64,000 nt of DNA, from positions 44,767,362-44,831,361 of the forward strand of contig CM047425.1 in NCBI GenBank assembly GCA_026168455.1, read 5' to 3'. A program made the translations under genes and the position numbers. Positions 1-11,320 of this stretch are shown here, piece after piece. The notes under the pieces are model-generated. The model did not search any database and was not told where the DNA came from. It saw nothing but the letters and a program-made list of their open reading frames with translations. Each line of letters starts with the position of its first letter. Within the stretch, counting starts at the first letter, position 1. Source of the stretch: Theocolax elegans (lineage: Eukaryota > Arthropoda > Insecta > Hymenoptera > Cerocephalidae).

Positions 1-480
1 ATATTCGACTAAAATTTGTAAATTAATTTACAATAAATTGAAGATGTTGACCTACAATTAGGCAGTTCGAAACACGCGTCGGCTCGTCTCTCAAGTGTTT
101 AAGACTGAGAGTACTAATTATAAAGAAATCAAGAATATTGTAAAAGTGCAAAATTAATAAATTATATAATATATTTAAATCAATTATAAACAAAGTGTTA
201 ATTATTCATTTACTTAAAATACAAGGAAGCAAAGATCTTCAAGAGAAGAAATACTGAGTAAGTACTCAATTTATATAAAAATAATTAATTAATACTAGTG
301 TGGAAAGAGCTCTCCTTCTTTCCTGCCACTAGATAATACGTTTATGTCCTGTAAAACATACTCTTAGTTTACCTAAACATTCCCTAGGTTCGAGTCCTGG
401 CTAAGCGACAGGCATCATTGTTTAGATTAAACTTTTAGTATTCAGGACATAACATAGACGATTAATAGGGCAGCAGGTCT
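1..480. other. AT-rich sequence with no recognisable gene
   Basis: No coding stretch or known element is visible. A short segment near 390-402 reads GGTTCGAGTCC, which matches a tRNA B-box, but no convincing A-box or cloverleaf lies upstream. It may be the remnant of a tRNA-derived repeat or a chance match. Confidence 0.4.
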
Positions 481-544
481 GAACAAAAGCTTCCAATATA
501 AGAGATGGTACCGTCTACCTGCGACCGAGAAATGTTCCTCTGCT

Positions 545-2610
545 CCATAGCAGAGCGGTGCGCCACCTATTCCCACAATATCAGGAACGGGCAGTCGAGA
601 CAAGCCTAATGGGGACCGGCAGTGCAGTCGGGCCGCCAGACATTAGCATAACCGAGCTGAAAATGGCTGCAAGGAGAATATTCATCCGTAAAGCTCCAGG
701 GCCGGATGGAATACCTGATCTGTCCATTAAGACCGCTGCGCTGAATGTGCCACAAATTATTGCGGACACATTTAGTGCATGTATTCAATTAGGATGCTTC
801 CCAGCAAGGTGGAAAGTACAGAGGCTGGTGCTTCTCCCAAAGGGGAACCGACCACCGGAGAACCCTTTCAGGTACCGGCCACTCTGTTTGTTGGATATAG
901 CTGGGAAGCTATTCGAGCGGGTCATTTGTGCCAGGCAGCCATTGCACATGAAGGCGATCTGTCCGACAATCAGTTCGGTTTTCGGAAAGAGCGCTCAACT
1001 ATTGACGCTATAAGTCGAGCTGGCCACCAATGCCATCGGTGGTGCTAGGAATTCTAGGCGCATGTGTGCTATCCTCGCACTGGATATCCGCAATGCCTTC
1101 AACTCGGCTCGGTGGGACAACATTATGTTGTCCTTGGAACTATTAAAGGTGCCGCTCTACCTACGCAAAGTCATCTCGAGCTACCTCACAGAACGGATCC
1201 TCCTTTATGACACCGAGGATGGCGCGCACTCCTATAACATCACCGGAGGCGTGCCGCAGGGTTCGGTCTTGGGACCTCTTCTTTGGAACGTCATTTACGA
1301 CGGACTGCTTAGGCAGCAGCTTCCACAGGGAGTGTCGATGGTGGCTTTTGCGGACGACGTGGCTTTGGTCGTGGTCGCAAGGAGCATCGATGAGATAGAA
1401 TATCTCGGAGAAGGTCTCTATCGCGGTAGTGACTGAATGGTTTACTGTAAATGGTAAACGTATAACATCGGCGGACACGGTGAAATACCTAGGAGTCATC
1501 TTAGATGCGCGGCTAACATTGAAGGAACACCTACTGAGTGCAGGGTCGAAAGCCGCAGAAGTGGTTAGAGCTTTGTCGGACATAATGCCCAATATCGGAG
1601 GGCTAAAACAGCCACGTCGAGCCCTCTTAGCGACAGTGGTAACCCTGCCAGCACAAAACGTCTTAAATACGTTATCAGACGTTTTTAAAACGTTTAAAAC
1701 GCTTAAAAGCGTTTTAAAAACGTCTTCGAGGCTGACAGTGCTATTAGGGAAGCTCGGTAATTTTATATGGAGCCCCGATTTGGGCGGATGCCCTAAGAAA
1801 TAACCTAAGCTACGATGCATCCTGTCGGCGAACCTGCAGAATAGCCGCACTAAGGGTGGCTCATGCTTATAGAACCGTGTCCGATGTAGCCTCTCGTTGA
1901 TCGCGAGAATTCCTCCAATCAATCTTTTGACGATAGAGAGGGCTGATACGTACAGAAAAGGTCGGCATACCTTAGAAAACAGCAGCGAAGCAGCACGTGG
2001 TAATAGCAGTCGGTGGTCAAACAGGAACATCGAACTGTGGCAGCAGAGATGGGATTCGGCAAGCGAAGGTCGCTGGACTCACCGCATCATCCCACATGTT
2101 GCCAAGTGGACGAGTAGGAAACACGGATTCGTCACCTTCCACCTGACCCAGGTGCTTACCGGGCATGGGTGTCTTCACAGTTACCTGCACCGTATCCGTA
2201 TATACGGGAGTGCGGAGTGCCCGACCTGCCCTGGTGTCGACGAAGACGTGGGGCACGTCTTGAGCTGGGGTCCTCGATTCGCGGAAGAAAAGGGTGTTTT
2301 CTAAACCTTTTGGAAGGGGCCTTTGACACCAGAAGGTATCGGGAAGTGCCATCTTGGTTCGCAAGAAGGTTGGGATGCCGTAGTAACCTTAGCAGAATCC
2401 ATTGTGGGGCGGCTTAAGCATATCAGAAAAGAAGAAGAACGTACAAGGGGCGACATTAGTAGCCGCTCCACATGCACGAGACAGTGATTGTATTGCCGAT
2501 CACGAAGGGCCAAACGAGGCATGGCTGCCTCACTCGGAGTAATGCCTCACGGCAGTTTCCGAGGGGGGAAAGTTCAGTCGAGAAGAGGAGCCCTGCCAAG
2601 ACCAAAGACC
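545..2610 (+). pseudogene. R1-clade LINE ORF2 fragment (reverse transcriptase and C-terminal zinc motif), broken
   Basis: This is the pol-like ORF2 of an R1-clade non-LTR retrotransposon, which copies its RNA by target-primed reverse transcription. Order along the strand: KAPGPDGIPD (about 705), LLPKG..FRYRPLCLLD, LSDNQFGFRKERSTIDAI (another frame, about 960), LDIRNAFNSARWD (1080), GGVPQGSVLGPLLWN (1246), catalytic FADD (about 1348), KYLGVILDARL (about 1485), LYGAPIWADAL (about 1765), and a C-terminal Cys/His block with LTQVLTGHGC..CPTCPG (2145-2235). The reading frame changes near 940, 1040 and 1740. About 90 residues expected between FADD and KYLGV are missing near 1430, and a small hairpin is inserted at 1650-1730. 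No endonuclease domain is present, so the copy is 5'-truncated. The 3' side runs into (CG)n(CA)n. R1-clade assignment is secure from the motif series; the exact family is not known. Confidence 0.85.
1651..1730. repeat. Short hairpin insertion inside the R1-clade reverse transcriptase
   Basis: This stretch of roughly 75 bp is made of AACGTTT/AAACGTT words and folds on itself: AGACGTTTTTAAAACG pairs with CGTTTTAAAAACGTCT around a TTAA centre. Flanking sequence reads as R1-clade protein before (ALLATVVT) and after (LYGAPIWADAL, shifted frame), so this block is foreign to the ORF. It behaves like a micro-MITE. No clear target duplication was found. Confidence 0.55.
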
Positions 2611-2620
2611 AAAAAAAACT

Positions 2621-2622
2621 CG

Positions 2623-2662
<40 letters not shown>
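2621..2662. repeat. (CG)n(CA)n microsatellite at the 3' end of the R1-clade LINE
   Basis: (CG)5 is followed by (CA)16. It follows an eight-A run that closes the LINE 3' region. A second R1-clade copy at the right end of the window also abuts an (AC)n tract. Confidence 0.9.
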
Positions 2663-2664
<2 letters not shown>

Positions 2665-2698
2665 AAGGCAGCCCAGTGCAAGGAGACCTCTCCAAGAA

Positions 2699-2699
<1 letters not shown>

Positions 2700-2768
<69 letters not shown>
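2700..2768. repeat. (TA)n microsatellite flanking a palindromic element
   Basis: Nearly uninterrupted TA dinucleotides run directly up to the GGGTGG terminus of the palindrome at 2769. A shorter TA run borders the other end (4423-4452). Confidence 0.9.
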
Positions 2769-2770
<2 letters not shown>

Positions 2771-2883
2771 GTGGTGCTCTGTGACATCGAAGATGAAAAA
2801 AATAAATATTGCTATAACTGTGGGAATATGTTTTAGAGGTATCCAGTAGTTCTCCTGATTTTTTTCAGATTTTTTCTGGGCCA

Positions 2884-3084
2884 TTATTTTAAGTTACAGA
2901 GAGTCAAAGTTGACATTTTAGCACTTTTTTGCATTATATGCCCATTTTCATGAATTTTTAGCTCCCAGGGGATGCATTTTTTACTAAAAACATAAGTATG
3001 ACTTTTTTTGTAAAATTTTCCGAACTTTTCATTAAAAATACTTTTAAAGACATAAATGTATGCTGTCACACTCTTGTAAGCCAT
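2884..3084 (-). other. Small open frame in the left arm of the palindrome, not recognised
   Basis: Sixty-six codons starting MAYKSVTAYIYVF and ending TLTLCNLK. It is rich in Lys, Tyr and Phe and has no known domain. It is mirrored in the right arm and partly repeated at 56,953-57,138 on the minus strand. Retention of the frame may only reflect the low age of the copies. I list it because it is present in three places, not because coding is demonstrated. Confidence 0.2.
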
Positions 3085-4106
3085 TTAAACCTTAAATAGT
3101 GAAAATCAGCAATTCTGCTCCGGACTCTGGTAACCTAATACTGTCTAAAAGATGTCTTTTTATAGTCAGAAACTGCCTAAAAATTTCCAGAGTGGGTCTA
3201 AATCATTAAGATCACTTATGGTCAAAATATCCGGGAAAAGTGCCCGAAATATTAATAGAAATGTATATTTGTTGCCTTATAACAATTAATCTATTAGCAT
3301 GATCATTGCAAAAAAATTTGTGCACTTACCTTGGAGTGGTAGAAAAGCATCTTCACGTGTTTCAGTGTCCATCTAATCTCCTGTGAGCTGCTAAAAATAC
3401 AAATATTATTATTAAATGTAAAAAATTAATTTTTAAACATTTATAATGCTGGATTTTTAGTTTTACATTCCTTACAAGAATTATAATACTAATCTGAAGG
3501 ATTACTATTAATATATAAACATCATTATTACAATAACAGAATATACGTATTTAATACAAAAGATATATAAATAAATCGGATATATAATTATAATGAATAA
3601 TATGATAACGTGACAGTGACAAGTTTGTGAAATCTAAACAATGTATTGCTGAATAATAATAATAATAATGTTGATACTTTTATAGTAATCCTTCAGATTA
3701 GTATTATAATTCTTGTAAGGGATGTAAAACTAAAAATCCAGCATTATAAATGTTTAAAAAATAATTTTTTATAATTTTATAATAATATTTGTATTTTTAG
3801 CAGCTTACAGGGGATTAGATGGATACTGAAACAAGTGGAGATACTTTTCTACCATTCCAAGGTAAGTGCATAAATTTTTTTGCAATGATCATGCTACTAG
3901 ATTCATCGTTATAAGGCAACAAATATACATTTCTATTAATATTTCGGGCACTTTTCCCGGATATTTTGACCATAAGTGATCTTAATGATTTAGACCCACT
4001 CTGGAAATTTTTAGGCAGTTTCTGACTATAAAAAGACATCTTTTAGACAGTATTAGGTTACCAGAGTCCGGAGCAGAATTGCTGATTTTCACTATTTAAG
4101 GTTTAA

Positions 4107-4307
4107 ATGGCTTACAAGAGTGTGACAGCATACATTTATGTCTTTAAAAGTATTTTTAATGAAAAGTTCGGAAAATTTTACAAAAAAAGTCATACTTATG
4201 TTTTTAGTGAAAAATGCATCCCCTGGGAGCTAAAAATTCATGAAAATGGGCATATAATGCAAAAAAGTGCTAAAATGTCAACTTTGACTCTCTGTAACTT
4301 AAAATAA
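4107..4307 (+). other. Mirror copy of the 66-codon open frame in the right arm
   Basis: Identical to the left-arm frame except for one Glu/Lys difference (VFSEKC against VFSKKC). Its stop overlaps the ATG of a second open stretch (MAQKKSEK...) as TAATG, which continues into the (TA)n border. No family is recognised. It may be an accident of the repeat sequence. Confidence 0.2.
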
Positions 4308-4452
4308 TGGCCCAGAAAAAATCTGAAAAAATTCAGCAGAACTACTGGATACCTCTAAAACATATTCCCACAGTTATAGCAATATTTATTTTTTTCATCT
4401 TCGATGTCACAGAGCACCACCCATATATATATATATGTATATATATATATAA

Positions 4453-4935
4453 CCCTGAAATCTTAAACCGGCGAAATATTTATATAATGTACACGGAGAG
4501 AAAATGTTAATTAGTAAAAATTAATAGATGGTTGGTAATTTTTACTGAAGTTTTTATTATCGCGGTAACAAACTGCCATTTTGTAAAATTTCACTAAACT
4601 GTTCAGTAATTTTTATAAGTTAGTAATTTGTTTCTAAACTGTTAATTTTTACTGAACTTTTTTGTAATTTTTGTAAAGTTGATATTAAAATTTTAACACG
4701 GAGTATACTGATTAAAAAATATATTAATTGTATAGAAACGTGTGAGAAATCAGTGTTGCTTGAAATTCTGAAGTATGTAATTTTAGACATTCGCTCGCTG
4801 TTTTTATATACATTTCTTAATTCTTATTGTTAAAGTCCTAACCCGGCTTATCCCTAACATTAATCTAATTGAAGGCTGTACGCAATTTTTGCAATCCGCA
4901 AGATCTTGTATTTACTTTAGAAACCTACCCATGCC
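4453..4935. other. AT-rich intergenic sequence
   Basis: Contains many short variants of 'gtaatttttactga', giving a loosely repetitive stretch at 4500-4690. No gene or clear element is seen. Confidence 0.4.
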
Positions 4936-5521
4936 TGTTAAAAAATTCACCCTGATTCAGTACTGATTTCATATTGAAATCAATATGAAATCATCACTGC
5001 ATCAATATAAAATCATCACCGATCAGAGCAAAATCAGTACTGAATCAGCAGTAACTTTTTCCCAAAACGCAGAATTGAATTGGTACAGAATCCGTACAAA
5101 ATCAGGATTGAATCAGTATCAAAATCGGTATTGAATGTTTACAGAATCTGCGATGAATCAGAGTTACACGCAGAGTAATAAAACAATAAAAGTTAATTTA
5201 TATGTGATTAATAAAAGTGATTAATGACATACCGTAACACGTGTTTATTCACATGAGTTTTTACATGTTAAATAACGTGATTATTTCGTTGTAATTTCTC
5301 TAAAAAAAATTAGGTAAAAACAAATAAATTCTAAAAAAAACATAAAATAAATAAAAAAAAGTGGTACACATTTTTCTGTTTATGTTAGTTATTCAACCAT
5401 CCACTTATTAGCCGCTGTCAATGCTGCTTATAACTTTCATGATCAATCATTTCTCAGTCTATTCTCAATGCTTTATTCACAAACAGTTACAAAGATAATA
5501 AAAACATATTTGTAGACGTTT
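4936..5521 (+). repeat. MITE-like repeat, copy 1 (inverted relative to 12,727-13,262)
   Basis: This block matches the reverse complement of 12,727-13,262 from its terminal CCTGTTAAAAAATTCA to the inner word ACATATTTGTAGACGTT. It contains serial variants of CTGATTCAGTACTGATTT and ATTTCATATTGAAATC, which are small palindromes. Homology stops sharply at both ends, so these are two copies of one dispersed element in opposite orientation. The second copy splits a transposase gene. Confidence 0.7.
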
Positions 5522-7010
5522 CAAAAAGCCCAGTTAGAATTTATTTTAATGGTATTAATTTTAATGGAATAAACATATTTTTTAAAATATGGACAATTTC
5601 ATACAAGTTAAAATTTAATGCACATATCGGTACCATATTGGAAGAACAATATATATTTAGTAATATATTGCAGCAATTTCATATTAATTGTAACGAGGCT
5701 TTTTTGAAACGTCTACAAATATGTTTTCATTATCTTTGTAACTGTTTGTGAATGTAGCAGATAGAAGATAGTAAATCATGCAATAGAAAATACTTAAATC
5801 AGTATGGAAGTAATAACATCTCTTTAAGATTATTTTATTTAACACTTCAAGTACATTTATTTCTTTAATCCAATTGTTAAATATCAAAAAAACCTTCTAC
5901 AAAGGTGTAAAAATTCGCAAGTATGGTATAATTTCAATCACACTTTTAAAATTGTTATCTAATAGTTTAATATCTTTAATTTGTCGCAAATCCTTTCCTA
6001 CTTAAAAATTACTAAAAATATTTGTTATTAACAAATAATAAGGCATATGATTCTTACAAAGTTTCTGCAATAGAAATTACTAAAATTAAAATAAAAACGA
6101 CAAGTATTAATTAAAAATTGATATATTACTGAAATATTATAAAAAGTTACTGCACTAGAAATAACTGAAAGCAAACTAGAATCGTCAAGTATTATAGTTG
6201 ACAAATAAACATTTTTCAGCAAAGTGCCCTACATAATTTGGCCTAAAATTTTTGTTTAGTTTAGCTAAACAATCTTTTGTAATACATAATCCAATCGTTA
6301 TACAAAAGATACCTTCTGTAAAGATGTAAAAATTCGCAAGTATGATGTAATTTCAATTACGCTTTAGCAATTCTTATCTTACTTTATAAAAACTTACTGC
6401 AACAGTAAGTACTGAAATCAAAATGGAATCATCAAGTTTTCTGCTGAAAAATTTAGTACATTTACTCAAAAAGTATACTACACAAAATTTATTTCATAAT
6501 TGTTAGCCCTGACATATCTTACATCAATAAATAAACAATATAATATTAATAATAATATTCATTTGTGCATATTAATTTTTCCATGTGTATTAAAACGTAA
6601 ATATCTCTATTTTATTGGTTTAAAAAAAAATACAAAATATAATTTTAAACCAATAAAAGAGAGATATTTACGTTTTAATACATATGGAAAAATTAATATC
6701 GGACAAATGAATGAATATTACTTCCATACTGATTTTAGTATTTTCTATTGCATGATTTACTATCTTCTATCTGCTACATTCACAAACATTTACGAAGATA
6801 ATGAAAACATATTTGTAGGCGTTTCAAAAAGCCTAGTTACAATTAATATGAAATTGCTGCAATATATTACTAAATATTACAATATATTGTTCTCCTAATA
6901 TGGTACCGAAATGTGCATTAAAATTTTAACTTGTATGAAATTGTCCATATTTTAAAAAATATGATTATTCCATTAAACTTAATACTATAAAATAAATTCT
7001 AGCTAGGCTT
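5522..7010. mobile_element. Palindromic element of about 1.5 kb (same family as 60.3-62.1 kb)
   Basis: Outer segments 5522-5900 and 6640-7010 are reverse complements; shared words include AATATATTGCAGCAATTTCA and ATTTAATGCACAT and their complements. The centre (5900-6480) repeats phrases such as TTCTGCAATAGAAATTACT and GACAAGTATT that recur in the palindrome at 60,322-62,118, so both belong to one family. Short open frames inside (5684-5887, 6028-6222, 6500-6898) match no protein family and follow the repeat structure. Confidence 0.65.
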
Positions 7011-7300
7011 TTTCCCTGCTGCGAAATTACAGGTAATAATTACCTGATTTTCAGGTAAAAATCATGCAACCATAGAAAAAAATAAACTTGATATATTCTA
7101 TACTCTAGTAATGAAATAGTTGAATAAAAATTTTATTAACATCGAACTGATCAAGTTTATCAATTATATAATGATATATTAATTAGGAAATATGTTATAA
7201 AAATATTATAAATGAACGATATAATAAATAATTAATATAAATTTATTGGAAAATAATTTTTAATATTAAGTTACAAATTTTTCATACAATATTTACGTAC
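7011..7300. other. AT-rich tail between a palindrome and transposase remnants
   Basis: Begins CCCTGCTGC followed by AGGTAATAATTACCTG and CAGGTAAAAATCAT. The last word resembles the terminus of the palindrome at 7902, and CCCTGCTGC also recurs (as complement) at 12,715. This could be the frayed end of a DNA transposon. Nothing else is seen. Confidence 0.35.
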
Positions 7301-7901
7301 TTAGACGCATCTGTGAAGAAACAACTTTACACATTTTGTACTTGATTCGTAACCTTTTAATAGTGTAATAAATTTGCGAGTGGCAATACGTACATAATAC
7401 CAAGAATTTCCATAAAAATGCAAATACTTTGAATATCTTCAGTATTTATAGCAATGGGTTGTGACTCAATTTGTTCTATTATTTGCAATGCTTTATAATA
7501 GACTCCGTAATGAATTCCGTCGGTAAGAAGAACGAATGAATTTTTTATCTTCTCTTCACTTTATAAGATGATTCGTATAAGCATTCATCTTTGGCAATTT
7601 TAAAATATATTTCAGCAGAATATGACAGATTTTAACTATTTATTAGAGCATCATCTACGTCTTGACTTCGTCCAAAGTAATCTATTTTTTTCTCTGTTAT
7701 GATAATTAATAACATTTGAAGAGAGAACATCGTCACAGTATTTTTATTAAGTCACTAATGTAAGGATATAATTTATCTTGTAAAACTCTTATGCAATGGC
7801 TGATGTTGGTATATTTAATAATTTGGGATGAGACACCTTTCGCACATTTAATTGCTTTTAATAAGTTATGATTTGCTGATTCAAATGAGAAAGTAGAATT
7901 C
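7300..7901 (-). pseudogene. CACTA/EnSpm-like transposase, C-terminal remnants
   Basis: Downstream part of the transposase that begins at 14.8 kb. Reading minus from 7900, NSTFSFESANHNLLKAIK and CAKGVSSQIIKY correspond to the segment that follows the LW.H motif in tnp2/DUF4218-type transposases. Further on (about 7590-7310) the text NSFVLLTDGIHYGVYYKAL is recognisable as the C-terminal domain but lies in another frame with stops. The palindromic insertion at 7902-8923 separates it from the preceding exon. No active protein can come from this copy. Confidence 0.6.
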
Positions 7902-8224
7902 CAGGTAAAAATTATCATATGGAAACCATATGGTTTTCACATGAAATCGATGTGGTTGCCATGTAGGAATTGTGTGATTCCCAATGATATTCTCGTGGAT
8001 CCCAACGGAAATCATATGGATACCATGTGGGATTTCGCGGTGGTTCACACGTAGAAATTATATAATTCCCATGTTATTTCTATGTGGGTTTCATGTATTT
8101 CCCACGTGATTTCCATATAGTAACTTGGTTATTCTGCATTTTCTCATTTAAACAAGTAACTAATAAATAAATAATTATTTTGTATAAATAATGTATATAA
8201 TAAAATAAAATTAAAAAAAAAATC

Positions 8225-8292
8225 GACAACTTCGGGAACCGAACCCGCGAACTTCCGATCCGGAGGATTACACGTTACCACCGAGCCATTTC
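8225..8292 (-). repeat. tRNA-like module, left arm copy
   Basis: Read on the minus strand it has an A-box-like TGGCTCGGTGG and a B-box-like GGTTCGGTTCC at tRNA spacing, with CTCCGGA in the position of an Arg(CCG) anticodon loop. The anticodon stem and acceptor stem do not pair properly, so it is tRNA-derived rather than a functional tRNA. The A and B boxes could still recruit RNA polymerase III. Confidence 0.5.
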
Positions 8293-8532
8293 ACTGTTGG
8301 GTTTATTAGAGTTAATTTCGAACTATAACGAACGCTTGCATTGTATGATAGAAAATTTTCCAGATTTAAATTGATTTTTTAATATAAATTTAAAATTAAA
8401 GTTTGTAATGAAAATGTTTAAATATTGATAAATTTTCAATGTAAATTCAATTGGGACTTAGAACATTTTTTCTATCATCTAATAACAACATTCTTATTAT
8501 AGGCCGAAACTAACTCTCATAAACTCAACAGT

Positions 8533-8601
8533 GAAATGATTCGGTGGTAAGGTGTAATCCTCCGGATCGGAAGTTCGCGGGTTCGGTTCCCGGAGTTGTC
8601 G
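8533..8601 (+). repeat. tRNA-like module, right arm copy
   Basis: Inverted counterpart of the module at 8225-8292 with a few changes (TGATTCGGTGG in the A-box region, an intact GGTTCGGTTCC B-box). The pair faces each other across the palindrome centre. Confidence 0.5.
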
Positions 8602-8923
8602 ATTTTTTCTTTAATTTAATTTTATTATATACATTATTTATACAAAATAATTATTTATTTATTAGTTACTTCTTTAAATGAGGAAATGCAGAATAACCAA
8701 ATTACTATATGGAAACCACGTGGGAAATATATGAAAATCACATAGAAATAACATGTGAATTGTATAATTTCTACGTGGGAACCACCGCAAAATCCCACAT
8801 TGTATCCATATGATTCCCGTTGGGATCCACGAGAATATCATTGGGAATCACACGATTCCTACATAGCAACCACATCGATTTCATGTGAAAGCCATATGGT
8901 TTCCATATGATAATTTTTACCAG

Positions 8924-9300
8924 GGATGGCACCACAGCGACCCCCAATTCAGAATACTTTCGAATAAATGCAGAAATTGATGAATGTTGTAAGTCATTGC
9001 TTTTTGTCCAAATAGTTCTTCAGTGTTGGCCATAAATTCATGCAACATTACATTAGCTTGATTTAATTCAGCAGAGGAAATTGTATCTTGTAGTAATATA
9101 TATAAACTTTCTACAAAAAGAAGCCAGTGATTATAATAACTTCTGTTCAGATGGTCTAATAACACTGGGGCGTTGTAATATAAAACATAATTTTCCCACT
9201 CTCGAGCTTTCCAATCATTTCTTGCAGATATTGGACGACTTAATCTACAAATTATTTTCCACATTATTATTATTTACTATTAATTAATTCTTGCAGATTT
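8924..9300 (-). pseudogene. CACTA/EnSpm-like transposase, DUF4218-like exon
   Basis: The minus-strand frame (ending at the insertion at 8923) reads RLSRPISARNDWKAREWENY, then LHEFMANTEELFGQ and MTYNIHQFLHLFESILNWG-SLWCH. The last part is the hallmark of the DUF4218-type domain that follows the catalytic domain in CACTA/EnSpm tnp2 transposases. An AG acceptor after TAATTTG (about 9246) suggests the exon begins near RLSRP. It is cut off by the palindrome at its C-terminal side and separated from the catalytic exon by a LINE. Confidence 0.65.
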
Positions 9301-9467
9301 ATATAGTGATTATTTAGATAGACATACAAAATATAAAGAATTACCGTCTAGTACAAAAGACAATAATGATACAAACGTCAACAGAAGCATTTTTTTTTAA
9401 TAATAGGCTTTATTAACTCTTATTACAAGGTTATTTAGCTACATGAAAAAAGTAAAAAAAAAGAAAA

Positions 9468-9506
<39 letters not shown>

Positions 9507-9649
9507 GAATATACATATATATAAGTATGCATTTACAGTAACTATGCATACACATTATTGTATATTACAGTTTTATGTTACATTTGTTAATAAATTTGAA
9601 CACTGACGCCATTACATTTAAATCTAGTAAGCACATAAAACATTTAATA

Positions 9650-10306
9650 TCAAACGGGGGGAACAATTTTTTTATTTAGATCCTGAACTTCGTATAGGCA
9701 TTCACATTGAGGACTATTGACTACTTTAATTTTGAAAAGAGATTCGTTTAAATTGTTGTGGTTACTCCTGCATCTACAAACCATTACAATAAATTTATGA
9801 CTAAGAATTTGTCTTGAGAACCACATTTTGGGAGATTGCTGGTAGTACTGTTGAAAATAATATTGGCCTTTTGTTTTGCCTTGATTCTTAATTATTTTAT
9901 TGGTTTCATTAGAGTATAGTTCTTTAAACATCACCTTAAAATCAGTATATGGGATAATCTTAGTCGTTGGAGACTGCTCTGTTGCTAATTTGGCTTGTTG
10001 ATCAGCTAGTTCGTTACCCGTTATACCTACGTGTGCTGGGATCCAGTAGATAATGATATTAGAGTTACTTGTTCTGTTATTCATGAACTGGCAATATTTG
10101 CTGCGAATCTCGAGGATGCATTTGTTACAGTCCACTTTGTTTTTAGGATGCCTTAAAGCTTGCACAACACTTAGCGAGTCCGTAAAAATATTTATATTAC
10201 GACTGTTATTATTTAGAGCGATGTCCATAGCGTCCGATATGGCCATGCATTCAGCAGTATAAATGGAGGCTTTGCTAATTATTCTTCTAGTTAGTTGAGT
10301 ATTCAA
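9650..10306 (-). pseudogene. LINE RNase H domain and C-terminus
   Basis: A 218-residue open segment of the LINE. Its RNase H motifs are IYTAECMAISDAMDIA (catalytic Glu), IFTDSLSVVQAL (Asp) and YWIPAHVGITGNELADQQAK (His and Asp). A C-terminal stretch with SNHNNLNESL and CECLYE resembles the Cys/His tail of Jockey/I elements. It is in a different frame from the preceding thumb segment (10,303-10,800), joined within a few bases, which implies a small indel. Confidence 0.75.
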
Positions 10307-11320
10307 TTCAGGACAAACACAGGTACTGCCAACGGATGTTCCAACATCGCTTTTGCTACCATCAGTAAATAATTTAGAGCGTCGGACTGAAAGAATATTA
10401 GATTGAATGTATCATTTGGATTAGGACTTTTTTGTAATTTTAACCCAGTATCAGTGTCAGTAAGAATTGATGTTTTCATGACTTCGTATGGATAGTTATA
10501 AAGCAATGGTAGGAGATCGGAATCTATTACATGTTCGATACTGATAACCCTCATTATACATTCATTTAGTAATTTACTTTTTTTCTTTCGATGTTGTATG
10601 ATATTCGGTAAGTATTTTTTGATAGTTTCATGAACAATTGACTGTTTGGTGCTAATAGCTTTTAGTAGAAAGTTTACGCAAAGGATTTTTGTTCTGTATT
10701 CTAACATGATTAATTTCGATTCACCAAGAAGCACGTTGGTCGGGGTGCTCATTCTTAATCCAAGTGACATACAAATAGCCGAGTACTGTATCTTTTCCAA
10801 TTTATCTTTACTATATTTTTAACAGGGTAGTAAATAAAAGATCCGTAATCAATAAGTGCACGTACAAAACTTTTATAGAATGTAATGAGGGTAGAAGGAT
10901 GAGCTCTCCACCATGTACCTCTAAAGAATTTAACAATATTTAGGGATCGATTTGCTTTTTCGAGTACATAGAGCAGGTGTCTGTCATAAGTTAATTTGTG
11001 ATCAAAGTATAGCCCTAAAAATTTAACTGATTCTACCGAAATCAAGATTACGTCTCATATGACTAACTGTGAATCGCCTGGCAAAATCCCAATATTGTTA
11101 AAAAGCACGTAAGAGGATTTTCCTGCAGTAACATCTAAGCCAATTAATCTTAATTTTTTCACGATCCGCATTAACGCATCTTCTAAAGTTGATCGGGCAT
11201 TTTCAATATCATTACTTTCAATGTATATTACAACGTCGTCGGCAAATTGCCACTTTTTAAAATTTGGCTCAATCACGTCAAAAATTTCGCAAACATACAA
11301 AATGTAAAATAATGGACTCA
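10303..11320 (-). pseudogene. LINE reverse transcriptase, palm/thumb half
   Basis: Three overlapping frame segments continue the RT: SPLFYILYVCEIFDVI then WQFADDVVIYIES (catalytic FADD, 11,055-11,320), KFLGLYFDHKLTYDRHL (10,755-11,045) and KIQYSAICMSLGLRMSTP (10,303-10,800). Frame changes fall near 11,050 and 10,800. It resumes exactly after the palindromic insertion; the preceding codons are on the far side at 11,953. Confidence 0.75.

Larger units (their letters stand above)
2769..4422. mobile_element. Palindromic transposon-like element, 1.65 kb, arms of about 740 bp
   Basis: Left arm (2769-3508) and right arm (3683-4422) are reverse complements over essentially their whole length; the outer ends read GGGTGGTGCTCTGTGACATC and its complement. 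The roughly 175-bp spacer is AT-rich. Both ends abut TA repeats, consistent with a TA-duplicating DNA transposon or insertion into a (TA)n tract. Each arm carries the same 66-codon open frame reading outward (2884-3084 minus, 4107-4307 plus), differing at one residue (Lys/Glu). A truncated third arm lies at 56,839-57,164. No transposase is recognisable, so it is probably non-autonomous. Confidence 0.8.
7902..8923. mobile_element. 1.0-kb palindromic element with a tRNA-like module in each arm, inserted in the transposase
   Basis: The ends read CAGGTAAAAATTATCATATG and, at the right, its near-complement. The arms stay complementary to a centre near 8412. They are built from many variants of CATATGGAAACCATATGG and similar short palindromes. 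Each arm holds a tRNA-like segment (8225-8292 and 8533-8601). The element lies between the transposase codons for LWCHP and STFSFESANHN, which are adjacent in related proteins, so it is a later insertion. No clear target duplication was identified. Confidence 0.75.

Noticed and set aside
1161..2030. 289-codon minus-strand frame
   Set aside because: It runs antisense to the R1-clade RT motifs and has no family resemblance.
545..2610. Insertion of an R1 element in rDNA
   Set aside because: No 28S rRNA sequence flanks either R1-clade copy; both adjoin AC microsatellites.
2456..2884. Open frames over the (CA)n/(TA)n tracts
   Set aside because: They consist of alternating residues encoded by dinucleotide repeats.
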